The translations under genes and the position numbers were made by a program. This document shows positions 29,733 through 37,747 of a stretch of 64,000 nt of DNA, one piece after another. Origin of the DNA: Actinokineospora sp. NBRC 105648 (lineage in GTDB: Bacteria > Actinomycetota > Actinomycetes > Mycobacteriales > Pseudonocardiaceae). Position 1 is the first letter of the stretch. Every line of letters begins with the position of its first letter. The stretch is from the NCBI RefSeq assembly GCF_030269645.1, contig NZ_BSTR01000011.1, positions 124,001 to 188,000 of the forward strand, in the 5' to 3' direction. The notes under the pieces are model-generated. The model saw nothing but the letters and a program-made list of their open reading frames with translations, had not been told where the DNA came from and made no database searches.

Positions 29733-29929
29733 ACATCCGTAGCGGGGCCGCCGGTACCAGCGGGTGCGGCTTTAGGGATTTGGGAACAAGCGATCCAAGT
29801 CTAGGGATCCAAATCAGGGGTCAAGGGATGGGGAATTGGGGCGTGCGGTTGTTGCGCGACGTGCTCGGTTGCCGCTGTGCCCTGGTTTGAGGCGCTGCCA
29901 GGGCTTCCCGAGGTGCGCTAGGACCGTGG

Positions 29930-31273
29930 TCACGGGAAGATGCCGTTGTTCCTGGCGACTCGGCCGTACCAGTGGCCGCTGCGCTTGACGATGCGGCGCT
30001 GGGTGGTGAAATCGACGTGCACGATGCCGAATCTGCGGGTGTAGCCCTCTGCCCACTCGAAGTTGTCGAGCAGTGACCACGCGAAGTACCCGCGCAGGTC
30101 GACTCCTGCCGAGAGTGCCGTGTGGGCCGCGCGCACGTGGTCTTCCAAGTACATCCTGCGGGCGAGGTCGTTGACCATCCCGTCGGTTGGGGAGTCCGTG
30201 TAGCAAGCGCCGTTCTCGTTGATGTACAAGGGGACTCCCGGGTAGTCGGTGTGCAGCCTGAGCAGTAGCTCGGTCAGGCCCTCGGCGCGGACCTCCCAGC
30301 CCAGGTCGGTCACCGGTAGGCCGCGTGGTGGGTGGCCGATGTGTTCGCTGCCCGGCCACTCCGGGTGCGGCAGTCCGTCCCAGGTCGAGGACACGTGGTG
30401 GTCGCGGTAGAAGTTCACCCCTAGCAGGTCGACCGGTGCGCTGATGACCTCCAGGTCGCCCGGGCGGATCGGCAGTGCCAGGGGTAGCAGGTCCTCGATT
30501 ACGTCCGCCGGGTAGTCGCCACGTAGTACCGGGTCGAGGAACAGTCGGTTCTGCAGGCCGTCGATGCGCCGTGCCGCGTCCGGGTCGCCCAGGACCGGGA
30601 ACAGGTTCAGGGTGATCCCGGCGTGCGCCACCGGTGCGCCCGCGCGGATCACACGCAGGGCGAGGCCGTGGCCCAGCATCAGGTGGTGCACGGCGGCGAC
30701 TGCCGCGGCCGGGTCGCGTCGGCCGGGTGCGTGGACGCCTGCCGCGTAGCCGAGGAAGGCGGAGCACCACGGCTCGTTCAGCGTTGTCCACAGTGGAACC
30801 CGGTCGCCCAGCCGGTGTACTACCGACTCGGCGTAGTCGGCGAAGCGGAAGGCGGTGTCGCGCTCGGCCCAGCCGCCGCGGTCCTCCAGTGCCTGGGGGA
30901 GGTCCCAGTGGTAGAGCGTCGCGCACGGCACGATGTCGTTGGCCAGCAACGCGTCCACCAGGCGGTCGTAGAAGTCCAGGCCGTCGCGGGCGAGGGTGCG
31001 CGGCCAGGAGACCGAGAACCGGTAGGCGCCCAGGCCGAGTTCGGACATCAGGGCCACGTCCGCGGGCATCCGGTGGTAGTGGTCCGCGCCCGGGTCGCCG
31101 GTGTGCCCGCCGACCACCCGGCCCGGTTCGGCGCAGAAGGTGTCCCAGATGGACGGTTGGCGACCGCCTGCGGTGGTGGCGCCCTCCACCTGGAAGGCGG
31201 CGGTGGCCGCGCCCCAGAGGAAACCGGGTGGGAACCGGATGGTGTCGTGCCGGGTGGTGGGGAGTGCGGACAC
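29930..31273 (-). CDS. GH1 family beta-glucosidase
   Basis: 447 aa, cytoplasmic (no signal peptide). Family 1 marks are the N-terminal FPPGFLWGAATAAFQVEGA, the acid/base motif TLNEPW, the nucleophile motif YINENGA, and a C-terminal W..LDNFEWAEGY. It hydrolyses beta-linked disaccharides or glucosides. It is the last gene of an operon whose first three genes form a sugar ABC importer (gap of 3 bp to the permease), so it probably cleaves the imported oligosaccharide, such as cellobiose. Confidence 0.95.
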   Translation of the reverse strand: MSALPTTRHDTIRFPPGFLWGAATAAFQVEGATTAGGRQPSIWDTFCAEPGRVVGGHTGDPGADHYHRMPADVALMSELGLGAYRFSVSWPRTLARDGLDFYDRLVDALLANDIVPCATLYHWDLPQALEDRGGWAERDTAFRFADYAESVVHRLGDRVPLWTTLNEPWCSAFLGYAAGVHAPGRRDPAAAVAAVHHLMLGHGLALRVIRAGAPVAHAGITLNLFPVLGDPDAARRIDGLQNRLFLDPVLRGDYPADVIEDLLPLALPIRPGDLEVISAPVDLLGVNFYRDHHVSSTWDGLPHPEWPGSEHIGHPPRGLPVTDLGWEVRAEGLTELLLRLHTDYPGVPLYINENGACYTDSPTDGMVNDLARRMYLEDHVRAAHTALSAGVDLRGYFAWSLLDNFEWAEGYTRRFGIVHVDFTTQRRIVKRSGHWYGRVARNNGIFP

Positions 31274-31276
31274 GGG

Positions 31277-32083
31277 CTATCCCTTCACGGCGCCTTGCAT
31301 GACCCCGGCCACGGTCTGTCGGCCGAGCAGGACGAACACCAGCAGCACCGGCGCGGTGGCCAGCACGGTCCCGGCCAGCACCAGCGGGTAGTCGACGTAG
31401 TGGCCCGACTGCAACCGCTCCAGCGCCAGTGGCACGGTCGGGTTGTCCGGGGACAGCGCCACCAGCGGCCAGAGGAAGTCGTTCCAGCTGGTCATGAAGG
31501 TGAACATGCCCAGGAACGCCGCGCCGGGGCGCACCGCGGGCAGGCACACGTGCCAGACGAGGCGGATCGTCGAGCAGCCGTCCACCCTGGCCGCGTCGAC
31601 CAGCTCGGCGGGCAGCGCGCCGAGGGTGTACTGGCGCATCCAGAACACCCCGACCGCGGTGACCAGGTTCGGCGCGATCACCGCCCGCAGCCCGCCCGCC
31701 CAGCCGAGCTCGGCCATCGCCAGGTACAGCGGGATGATCCCGAGCTGGGTCGGCACCGCCATGGTGGCCACCACGACCGCGAACAGCCCGTCGCGGCCGG
31801 GGAAGCGCAATCGCGCGAAGGCGAACCCGGCCAGGGTGGCGAAGGTGACCGTGCTGACGGTGACCGTTCCGGCCACGATCACGCTGTTGCCCAACGCCTT
31901 CCAGAACGGGACGGTGTCGAAGACCCGGGCGGCGTTGGCCAGGAAGTTGCCGCCCGGCAGCAGCGGCGGGACCGGGTCGGTGACCACGCCGGGCTCGTGG
32001 CCGGCGACCAGGAACGACCAGTAGAACGGGAAGGCCGAGCCCGCCGCGAACGCGACCAGCAGGCCGCCCGCCCAGTACCTCAC
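31277..32083 (-). CDS. Carbohydrate ABC transporter permease (MalG-like)
   Basis: 268 aa with six predicted membrane segments. GTG start overlaps the previous permease stop (GTGA). The inner-membrane-loop signature appears as DAARVDGCSTIRLVWHVCLP (EAA-type). No ATPase subunit is encoded in the operon; a shared ATPase (MsiK-like) elsewhere would be typical for actinomycetes. Confidence 0.92.
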   Translation of the reverse strand: MRYWAGGLLVAFAAGSAFPFYWSFLVAGHEPGVVTDPVPPLLPGGNFLANAARVFDTVPFWKALGNSVIVAGTVTVSTVTFATLAGFAFARLRFPGRDGLFAVVVATMAVPTQLGIIPLYLAMAELGWAGGLRAVIAPNLVTAVGVFWMRQYTLGALPAELVDAARVDGCSTIRLVWHVCLPAVRPGAAFLGMFTFMTSWNDFLWPLVALSPDNPTVPLALERLQSGHYVDYPLVLAGTVLATAPVLLVFVLLGRQTVAGVMQGAVKG

Positions 32084-32988
32084 CGCCGCTCCCCGGTGTC
32101 CGCGATCCGCCGGGTGAGCCGGAAGTTCACCGCCGCGACCGCCACGACCACCAGGAACAGCACCCAGGCGATCGCCGAGGCGTAGCCGAGGTGCTGGTAC
32201 TCGAACGCCGACTGGTACAGGTAGAGCGCCACGGTCTGGAACTGGTTGGTGGCGCCGCCGCCCGCGCCGGGCAGGGCGTCGAACAGCTTGGGCTCGGTGA
32301 ACACCTGCAGGCCGCCGATGGTCGAGGTGACCACCACGAACACCAGCGTCGGCCGCAGCAGCGGCAGCGTCACGCCGGTGAACCGGCGCACCGGGCCCGC
32401 ACCGTCCACAGTGGCCGCCTCGTGCAGCTCGCGCGGGATCGCGCGCAGGGCGGCGAGCACGATCAGCGCGTTGTACCCGGTCCACCGCCAGTTGACCATG
32501 GTGGCGATCGCGACGTGGCTCGCCAGCCGGTTCGCCTGCCAGTCGACGCGGTCCAGGCCCAGTGCCGTCAGCACGCCGTTGACCAGGCCGAACCGCGGCC
32601 CGAACAGGTTGGCGAAGATGATCCCGATCGCCACCAGCCCGGCCGCCTGGGGCAGCAGCGCGCTGACCCGCCACCCGGTCCCGGTCCGCGTGTCGAGCAG
32701 GGCCGCCAACCCGACCGCCAGGACGACCTGCGGGACCGTGGAGAGGGCGAGGATGCTCAGCGTGTTGGCCAGCGCGTTGTAGAACTGGCCGTCGCTGAAC
32801 AGCAGGACGTAGTTGCCCGCGCCGACGAAGGTCGGGGAGTCCTCGACCAGGTCCCAGTCGAACAGCGAGACGTAGCCGGTGTAGAGCAGTGGCAGCAGCC
32901 CGACCAGGCCGAACACCACGAAGAACGGGGCGAGGTAGAGGTAGGGCGAGATCTTGGCATCCCAAGTGGACAGACGAGGCCCGGCCAC
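32080..32988 (-). CDS. Carbohydrate ABC transporter permease (MalF-like)
   Basis: 302 aa, six predicted membrane segments starting with YLYLAPFFVVFGLVGLLPLLY. GTG start chosen because it overlaps the TAG of the binding-protein gene by one base. The EAA-type loop reads LHEAATVDGAGPVRRFTGVT. Partner of the MalG-like permease in the same transporter. Confidence 0.92.
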   Translation of the reverse strand: MAGPRLSTWDAKISPYLYLAPFFVVFGLVGLLPLLYTGYVSLFDWDLVEDSPTFVGAGNYVLLFSDGQFYNALANTLSILALSTVPQVVLAVGLAALLDTRTGTGWRVSALLPQAAGLVAIGIIFANLFGPRFGLVNGVLTALGLDRVDWQANRLASHVAIATMVNWRWTGYNALIVLAALRAIPRELHEAATVDGAGPVRRFTGVTLPLLRPTLVFVVVTSTIGGLQVFTEPKLFDALPGAGGGATNQFQTVALYLYQSAFEYQHLGYASAIAWVLFLVVVAVAAVNFRLTRRIADTGERR

Positions 32989-34262
32989 TAGCGGGCGATC
33001 TTCCGCGCACCCTCCACGGCCCGTTGCCACCCCTGCTCCGGGGAGGCGCCCTGCTCCACCGCGGCCAGCGCGGGCGTGGTGGCGTCCTCCTGGATCCGCC
33101 CGTCGCCGGGTCCCTTGTACTGCGCCTTGCCGACCTTGCGCGCCTGCGCGGCGAACAGCTCGCCGGTCCGGGCGCCGCCGAAGTAGGGGTTGGTGGTGGC
33201 CAGCAGCCGCGGCCAGCGCAGCGCCTCGACCTGGCTGGGGAAGTTGCCGGTCCGGGCGAACGCCTTGACCTGCTGCGCGGGCTCGGTCAGCCAGGCGGCG
33301 AGCTCGGCGGCCTCGCGCGGGTGCTTGCTCTGCTTGGGCACCGCCAGGTACGAGCCGCCCCAGTTGCCGCCGCCGCCGGGGAACGCGTCGGTGACCGCCC
33401 ACTTGCCGGCGTTCTCCGGCCCGGCCTGCGCCTCGATCACCCCGAGCATCCACGACGGACACGTCTTGGTGGCGAACGCCCCGGAGCGGAAGCCGGCGTT
33501 CCACTCGGGGGAGAACGCGGGCAGCTTGGCCGTCTGCCCGCGCGTCCCGGCCGCGGTGACCGCGTTCCAGTTGCGCCGGATGGCCGAGTTGGACTCGATG
33601 ACGAGCGTGTCGTCGGTGCTGAAGAAACCGGTGGGCAACTGGTTGTGCATGGCGTTGAAGATCTGCGCGTCGGAGTCGAACCACGCCTTGCCGGTGCGCG
33701 CCACGTAGCTGTCACCCGCGGCGAAGTAGGCGGCCCAGTCGGCGAACAGCGGCTTCACCGCCTCCGGGGTGCTCGGCAGGCCCGCCGCGGCGAACAGGTC
33801 GCGGCGGTAGCACATGGCCAGCGGGCCGACATCGGTCCCGTAGCCGACCAGGGTGCCGTCCTTGGCCGTCCCGGCCGCGTACTTCCAGTCCAGCCAGCGC
33901 TGCGGCCGCACGTCGGCGGGGCCGATCTCGCGCAGGTCGTTGAACAGCCGGGACTTGCCCAGCGCGTCGGCGAGGTAGCCCTCCTCGATCGCCACCACGT
34001 CGGTCAGCCCGGACCCGGTGCCCAGCTTGGTGAACAGCTGCTGGTGGTACGGCCCGCCCTGCCCGGTCCGCTCGTGCCGCACCAGGATGCCGGGGTGCGA
34101 GGCCTGGTACTCGGCGATCAGGTCGTCGTAGCCGAACTCGCTGAAGGTGGCGATGCTGATCTCCAGCGGCCCGGGGCCCGCCGCCGCCCCGGTCCCGCAC
34201 CCGGTCGCGCCGAGCGCGACCAGGACACCGAGGACGACCGTGGTGGACACTCGCGAAAGCAA
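32988..34262 (-). CDS. Sugar ABC transporter substrate-binding lipoprotein
   Basis: 424 aa, family 1 extracellular solute-binding fold. The signal peptide ends in the lipobox GATGC (Cys22), so it is a lipoprotein. The start is TTG: GAGAGG lies 5 nt upstream of it, while the next in-frame GTG is too far from that site. It presumably captures the sugar later cleaved by the GH1 enzyme. First gene of the operon. Confidence 0.92.
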   Translation of the reverse strand: MLSRVSTTVVLGVLVALGATGCGTGAAAGPGPLEISIATFSEFGYDDLIAEYQASHPGILVRHERTGQGGPYHQQLFTKLGTGSGLTDVVAIEEGYLADALGKSRLFNDLREIGPADVRPQRWLDWKYAAGTAKDGTLVGYGTDVGPLAMCYRRDLFAAAGLPSTPEAVKPLFADWAAYFAAGDSYVARTGKAWFDSDAQIFNAMHNQLPTGFFSTDDTLVIESNSAIRRNWNAVTAAGTRGQTAKLPAFSPEWNAGFRSGAFATKTCPSWMLGVIEAQAGPENAGKWAVTDAFPGGGGNWGGSYLAVPKQSKHPREAAELAAWLTEPAQQVKAFARTGNFPSQVEALRWPRLLATTNPYFGGARTGELFAAQARKVGKAQYKGPGDGRIQEDATTPALAAVEQGASPEQGWQRAVEGARKIAR

Positions 34263-34383
34263 AGAGACCTCTCAAGTGGATGGTGGGGAGCGGGGACGGG
34301 CTCCCACCGGGGGAGCAGGTGAGCACTGTGGCCCTGGTCATCCAGTGGTGTCAAGATCAACTATCGGCGGTGTCGCCGGATCG
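34263..34383 (-). promoter_or_regulatory. Promoter region of the sugar-uptake operon
   Basis: 121 bp between the membrane-protein gene and the lipoprotein gene. On the - strand a TTGACA (34354-34349) could be a -35 box, but I see no convincing -10 and no clear LacI-type operator palindrome. No regulator gene is adjacent. Confidence 0.3.
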
Positions 34384-35679
34384 CTACAGCAGCGCGATGA
34401 CCAGGTGCACCAGGACCGAGAGGGCGAGCACCGCGATGGTGTAGCGCAAGTGGAGCGACAGCTTGTCCACTGACTTCTCGATCGCCAGCACGTCCGACCG
34501 CCAGCGCGCGTCCAGCTCGCTGACCAGTGCCAGCCGCTCGGCGTCGGCGAGCTCGGGCAGCCCGAGCTTGCCCAGCAGGTCGGCGTCGGGCAGCTCGTTC
34601 GCGTTTAGCGGGTGCCTGGGCGGTTGCCGCGGGTCCGGAGCCTGACTCGTCCACTGTGCCTGCTCGCGGTAGTCCGGGATCGGCAGGACGGCCGTCGCCC
34701 CCGAGTCCTGCCCGTCCGCGAGCTGGCCGTAGGACGGTCGGGGCGGCTCCGGTGCGGCGCCGGTCGTGCCGGTGTGCCCGGCGCCATCCGTTGTGCGCCG
34801 CGCCAACTGGAGGCTCGACAGCATCCGCACCCTGGCCCCCCGGTGGGTTTCGCCTGACAACCGGTCGTGGATCTCCCAGGCGTAGCGCACCGGGTCCGCC
34901 AGGTAGGTCTCAACCAACCCGGTGGCGATCCCTGCGTACTCGTCCGACACCAACGGCAGCGCGACGTCGATGCGGGACCGCTTTGTCTCCCCGGAGGCCG
35001 GGTGCGTTCGGAGGCACCAGAAGCGCGGCGCGCCGACGGTGGCGGGCGACGCCGCCGGGATGCTGTCGGTGGCCTCGTAGGAGGAGTAGGTCCACGGGTA
35101 GCGCTCCAGCGCGGTCGAGAGCACCGGCTCGAGGATCTCGCGCACCAGGGTCAGCACCGGCAGCGGGTCCGGGTGGTTGAGCACGGTGTGGTGCAGCCCC
35201 GGTCCGACCAGTACGCCCCGCACCACCTGGACCAGCGCCGACCGGTCCCGTCGGGCGTGGTCCTGGGCCGCGCCCAGCCAGTCGGTGCGCAGCTGGTCCC
35301 ACTGGGTGCTGACCGGCGCGCGCAGCTCACCCACGTCCGAGTTCGGTTGCCAACCGTCCCATTCCGACAGGGAGTGCGCATACCCGGCCAGGTCCCGAGT
35401 CCTTCCGACCAGCGCGTGCGAGGGGCCTCGGCCCGGTTCGGCGGCGAACCGCGCGAGCAGCGCGGCCGTGTCGTCGTCGAACTCGAAGTACGAGAACGCC
35501 CGGGACGGCACCTGGGACCTGCCGTCGACCGTGCTCGGGGTGAGCCGGTTGTACCGGTCGAGGCGCTCGTTCCAGTCGTCGACCTGCTTGTTGGACAAGC
35601 CGGCGGACCAGTTCACCGGGGTGATGCCCTTGGCGCCGAAGCCGAACTGGATCTGCTCGATCTGTCCGCTCCCGGTCAT
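34384..35679 (-). CDS. C-terminally membrane-anchored protein, last gene of the GTPase operon
   Basis: 431 aa. ATG overlaps the GTPase stop (ATGA). The N-terminal ~330 residues look globular and begin IEQIQFGFGAKGI. A Pro-rich linker follows (about 300-365), then a charged helical stretch and a final hydrophobic helix (LRYTIAVLALSVLVHLVIALL, about the last 21 residues). I do not recognise the fold with certainty. The position beside a TRAFAC-like GTPase and the start of the protein suggest a GTPase-associated (GAP1-like) protein, but this is a guess. Membrane tethering of the complex is plausible. Confidence 0.75.
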   Translation of the reverse strand: MTGSGQIEQIQFGFGAKGITPVNWSAGLSNKQVDDWNERLDRYNRLTPSTVDGRSQVPSRAFSYFEFDDDTAALLARFAAEPGRGPSHALVGRTRDLAGYAHSLSEWDGWQPNSDVGELRAPVSTQWDQLRTDWLGAAQDHARRDRSALVQVVRGVLVGPGLHHTVLNHPDPLPVLTLVREILEPVLSTALERYPWTYSSYEATDSIPAASPATVGAPRFWCLRTHPASGETKRSRIDVALPLVSDEYAGIATGLVETYLADPVRYAWEIHDRLSGETHRGARVRMLSSLQLARRTTDGAGHTGTTGAAPEPPRPSYGQLADGQDSGATAVLPIPDYREQAQWTSQAPDPRQPPRHPLNANELPDADLLGKLGLPELADAERLALVSELDARWRSDVLAIEKSVDKLSLHLRYTIAVLALSVLVHLVIALL

Positions 35680-36779
35680 CTGCCCACCCGCCTGGCGTCG
35701 CGACCCGGCAGCACGCCCGCCATGGTGAGCAGCGCCAGCAGCGGCGCCAGCACGCGCATCGGCCGGATCCCGGCCGGGAAGTGGCCGTTGGCGACCGCCC
35801 CGCCGGTCGCCGAGACGAAGTGCATGGTGCAGCGGTCGAAGTGGCTGTACAGCGCGAGCATGTCGTTGGCGTTCGCGCTGTGCAGCAGCGCGTAGACGTC
35901 CTCGGTCTCGGCGAGCAGCTGCCCGGCCGAGACCCGGCCGCCGGGGTCGTGGCGGAGCCAGCGGTCGGCGGGCGGCAGGTAGCGCAACCGGTCGGCTTTC
36001 GTCACCGCCACCGCGCACGGCAGCTGCGCACCGCCGTTCGGCAGCCTGCTCAACGCCTCCTGCACGAACTCGTTGGTGGCGTTGGCGCCCAACGAGTTCG
36101 ACAGCGACCGGTCGGTCTCGAGGTCGTGCTGCTCGGCCGACTCGCGCAGCACGTGCGGGGCGTCCTCGACGAACAGCATGGCGCCCGCGTTGAGCAGGAA
36201 CCGGGTCTTGCGACCGCGGTCGCGCGGGTCCCGGAAGTCCTCGCCCGCCACGTCGAAGAACACCAGCGGCCGCTCGGTCGACCCGCACTTGACCACCAGC
36301 CAGGCCAGGTAGTTGCCCAGCTCGTTCGCCGTGCCCGGCAGCTGGGTGCCCTGCTCGAACGGGTCGAGGTAGTCCCGCTTGAACGTCACGTGCTGGTAGT
36401 AGTCGAGCGCGTGGGCCGTCAGGCCGGACTCGATCGCCACGCCCGAGAGCAGCTCCCTGATCATCGCCACGACCAGGTGCGTCTTGCCCGAGCGCGGCCT
36501 GCCCACCAGGGCCACCACGAGCGGGTCCGGGTAGTCGGCGTAGGTCACCGGCAGGTAGTGGTTGGGCGCGTCGCCAGACGGGTTCGGGCAGCGGACGTAC
36601 CAGCGCCGCCGGGCGTCGGCGAGCTTCGCCGGGTTGGCGTGCTCCGGTTGCGGTACCGGGCTGTACTTGCCCTCCCGGATCGAGTACTCCAGCGGCTCGC
36701 TCTCGTCCCAGGGGTAGATGTCCAAGCAGGTCGGGCAGGTCACCTTGCGGGCGGGTTCGGTCACCGGTGCGGTCATCAT
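35676..36779 (-). CDS. TRAFAC-like GTPase with N-terminal zinc-ribbon-like cysteines
   Basis: 367 aa. The first of two consecutive ATGs overlaps the upstream stop. CPTC (15-18) and C64 suggest a metal-binding start. The P-loop GRPRSGKT is at 93-100, the switch II-like DVAGE at 176-180, and the base-recognition motif TKAD at 260-263, as in small GTPases (NKxD-like). Similar proteins (often called double-GTPase/TRAFAC clade) occur in predicted conflict operons with tubulin-like and vWA proteins. I infer a switch role in such a system; the activity is untested. Confidence 0.85.
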   Translation of the reverse strand: MMTAPVTEPARKVTCPTCLDIYPWDESEPLEYSIREGKYSPVPQPEHANPAKLADARRRWYVRCPNPSGDAPNHYLPVTYADYPDPLVVALVGRPRSGKTHLVVAMIRELLSGVAIESGLTAHALDYYQHVTFKRDYLDPFEQGTQLPGTANELGNYLAWLVVKCGSTERPLVFFDVAGEDFRDPRDRGRKTRFLLNAGAMLFVEDAPHVLRESAEQHDLETDRSLSNSLGANATNEFVQEALSRLPNGGAQLPCAVAVTKADRLRYLPPADRWLRHDPGGRVSAGQLLAETEDVYALLHSANANDMLALYSHFDRCTMHFVSATGGAVANGHFPAGIRPMRVLAPLLALLTMAGVLPGRDARRVGR

Positions 36780-37747
36780 CGCCCTCCGAGGGCCAGGACG
36801 AGCACGGCGGCCAGGACCACCGCGCACAGCAGGCCGACGGCGATCAGCCGGGCCGGTCGGGGGCCGCGGGCCGGGGGGACCGGCTGCCCCGCCCGCCGCG
36901 GCGGGGCCGGGGTCGGCGGGAGCTTGCGGCCGCGAGCGGCCTGGAAGGCCGCGCGACCGGCGTCGAGGTGGTCGCCCCGCACCGGGGCGGGGACCTCGAC
37001 GCGACCGAGCTGGACCAGCAGCGCGACCGCGCTCGGGCGCGAACCGTCGGGGGCGAACAGGTCCGGCAGCCGGGAGGCGAGCATCGCGAGCTCGGAGAGG
37101 TCCGGCCGGTCCGACTGGGCGGGGACGCCCGCGAACACCTCGTAGAGCACCTTGCCCGCCGCCAGCAGGTCGTGCTGGTCCGAGGCTGGTCCCGGCGCTG
37201 TCTGGTCGGGCTGGTGGGGTCGGGGTTCGCCGAAGAGGAGGGCGTGTTCGAACGACACCACCTGGACCGACTTCCCCTCCACGTAGAGCGTGTCCAGCGC
37301 CAAGCCGTTGATGCTCACCTCCACCAGGGCCGCGTGCGCGACCGCGTCCAGCACGCTGACCGCGAAGTCGACGTGCGCGGACGGGAACAGCCCGTTGGTC
37401 GCGCTCCGCCCGGGCTTGCCGCGCGGCTCCTCGAGCAGGGCCCAGGGCGCGGCGCCGTCCATGTCGTAGCCGACCAGCCGGGGGAACGGCCGCCTGCCGC
37501 CCGGGTAGGCGCGGCTGAGCCGGGCCAGCGCGCGGATCTCGTTGTCCAGACCCCGGTGCGCGGCGGCGTCGCCGCCCCGGCGCGGCCTGCGCAGCAGCAG
37601 GCCGGTCCCGTCGGTGTCCAGCACCCGCTGGGTGAACAGCGCGCTGCCCGGCAGGTTCACCGCACCGTCCCGCTTGAGCTCCCAGGTCGTGGTGCGGCCG
37701 TCGAGGTCGCGCCCGGTGAGCGCGAGTAGGTCGGTCGTCTCGGTCAC
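36776..37747 (-). CDS. Membrane-anchored pseudokinase
   Basis: 323 aa; GTG overlaps the upstream stop (GTGA). Residues ~20-260 follow the Ser/Thr kinase layout: an N-lobe, a hinge-like WALLEEPRG, then the place of the catalytic loop. There HRD is replaced (ALVEVSINGLALDTL) and DFG by SFE (VVSFEHALLFG), so it should not phosphorylate by the usual mechanism. A Pro-rich linker and one C-terminal membrane helix (about 293-318) follow. Probably a scaffold or nucleotide sensor in the GTPase operon. Confidence 0.8.
   Translation of the reverse strand: MTETTDLLALTGRDLDGRTTTWELKRDGAVNLPGSALFTQRVLDTDGTGLLLRRPRRGGDAAAHRGLDNEIRALARLSRAYPGGRRPFPRLVGYDMDGAAPWALLEEPRGKPGRSATNGLFPSAHVDFAVSVLDAVAHAALVEVSINGLALDTLYVEGKSVQVVSFEHALLFGEPRPHQPDQTAPGPASDQHDLLAAGKVLYEVFAGVPAQSDRPDLSELAMLASRLPDLFAPDGSRPSAVALLVQLGRVEVPAPVRGDHLDAGRAAFQAARGRKLPPTPAPPRRAGQPVPPARGPRPARLIAVGLLCAVVLAAVLVLALGGR

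Noticed and set aside
34349-34354. Full sigma-70 promoter for the sugar operon
   Set aside because: TTGACA is present on the - strand but no acceptable -10 box at the right spacing, so it is listed only as a region.
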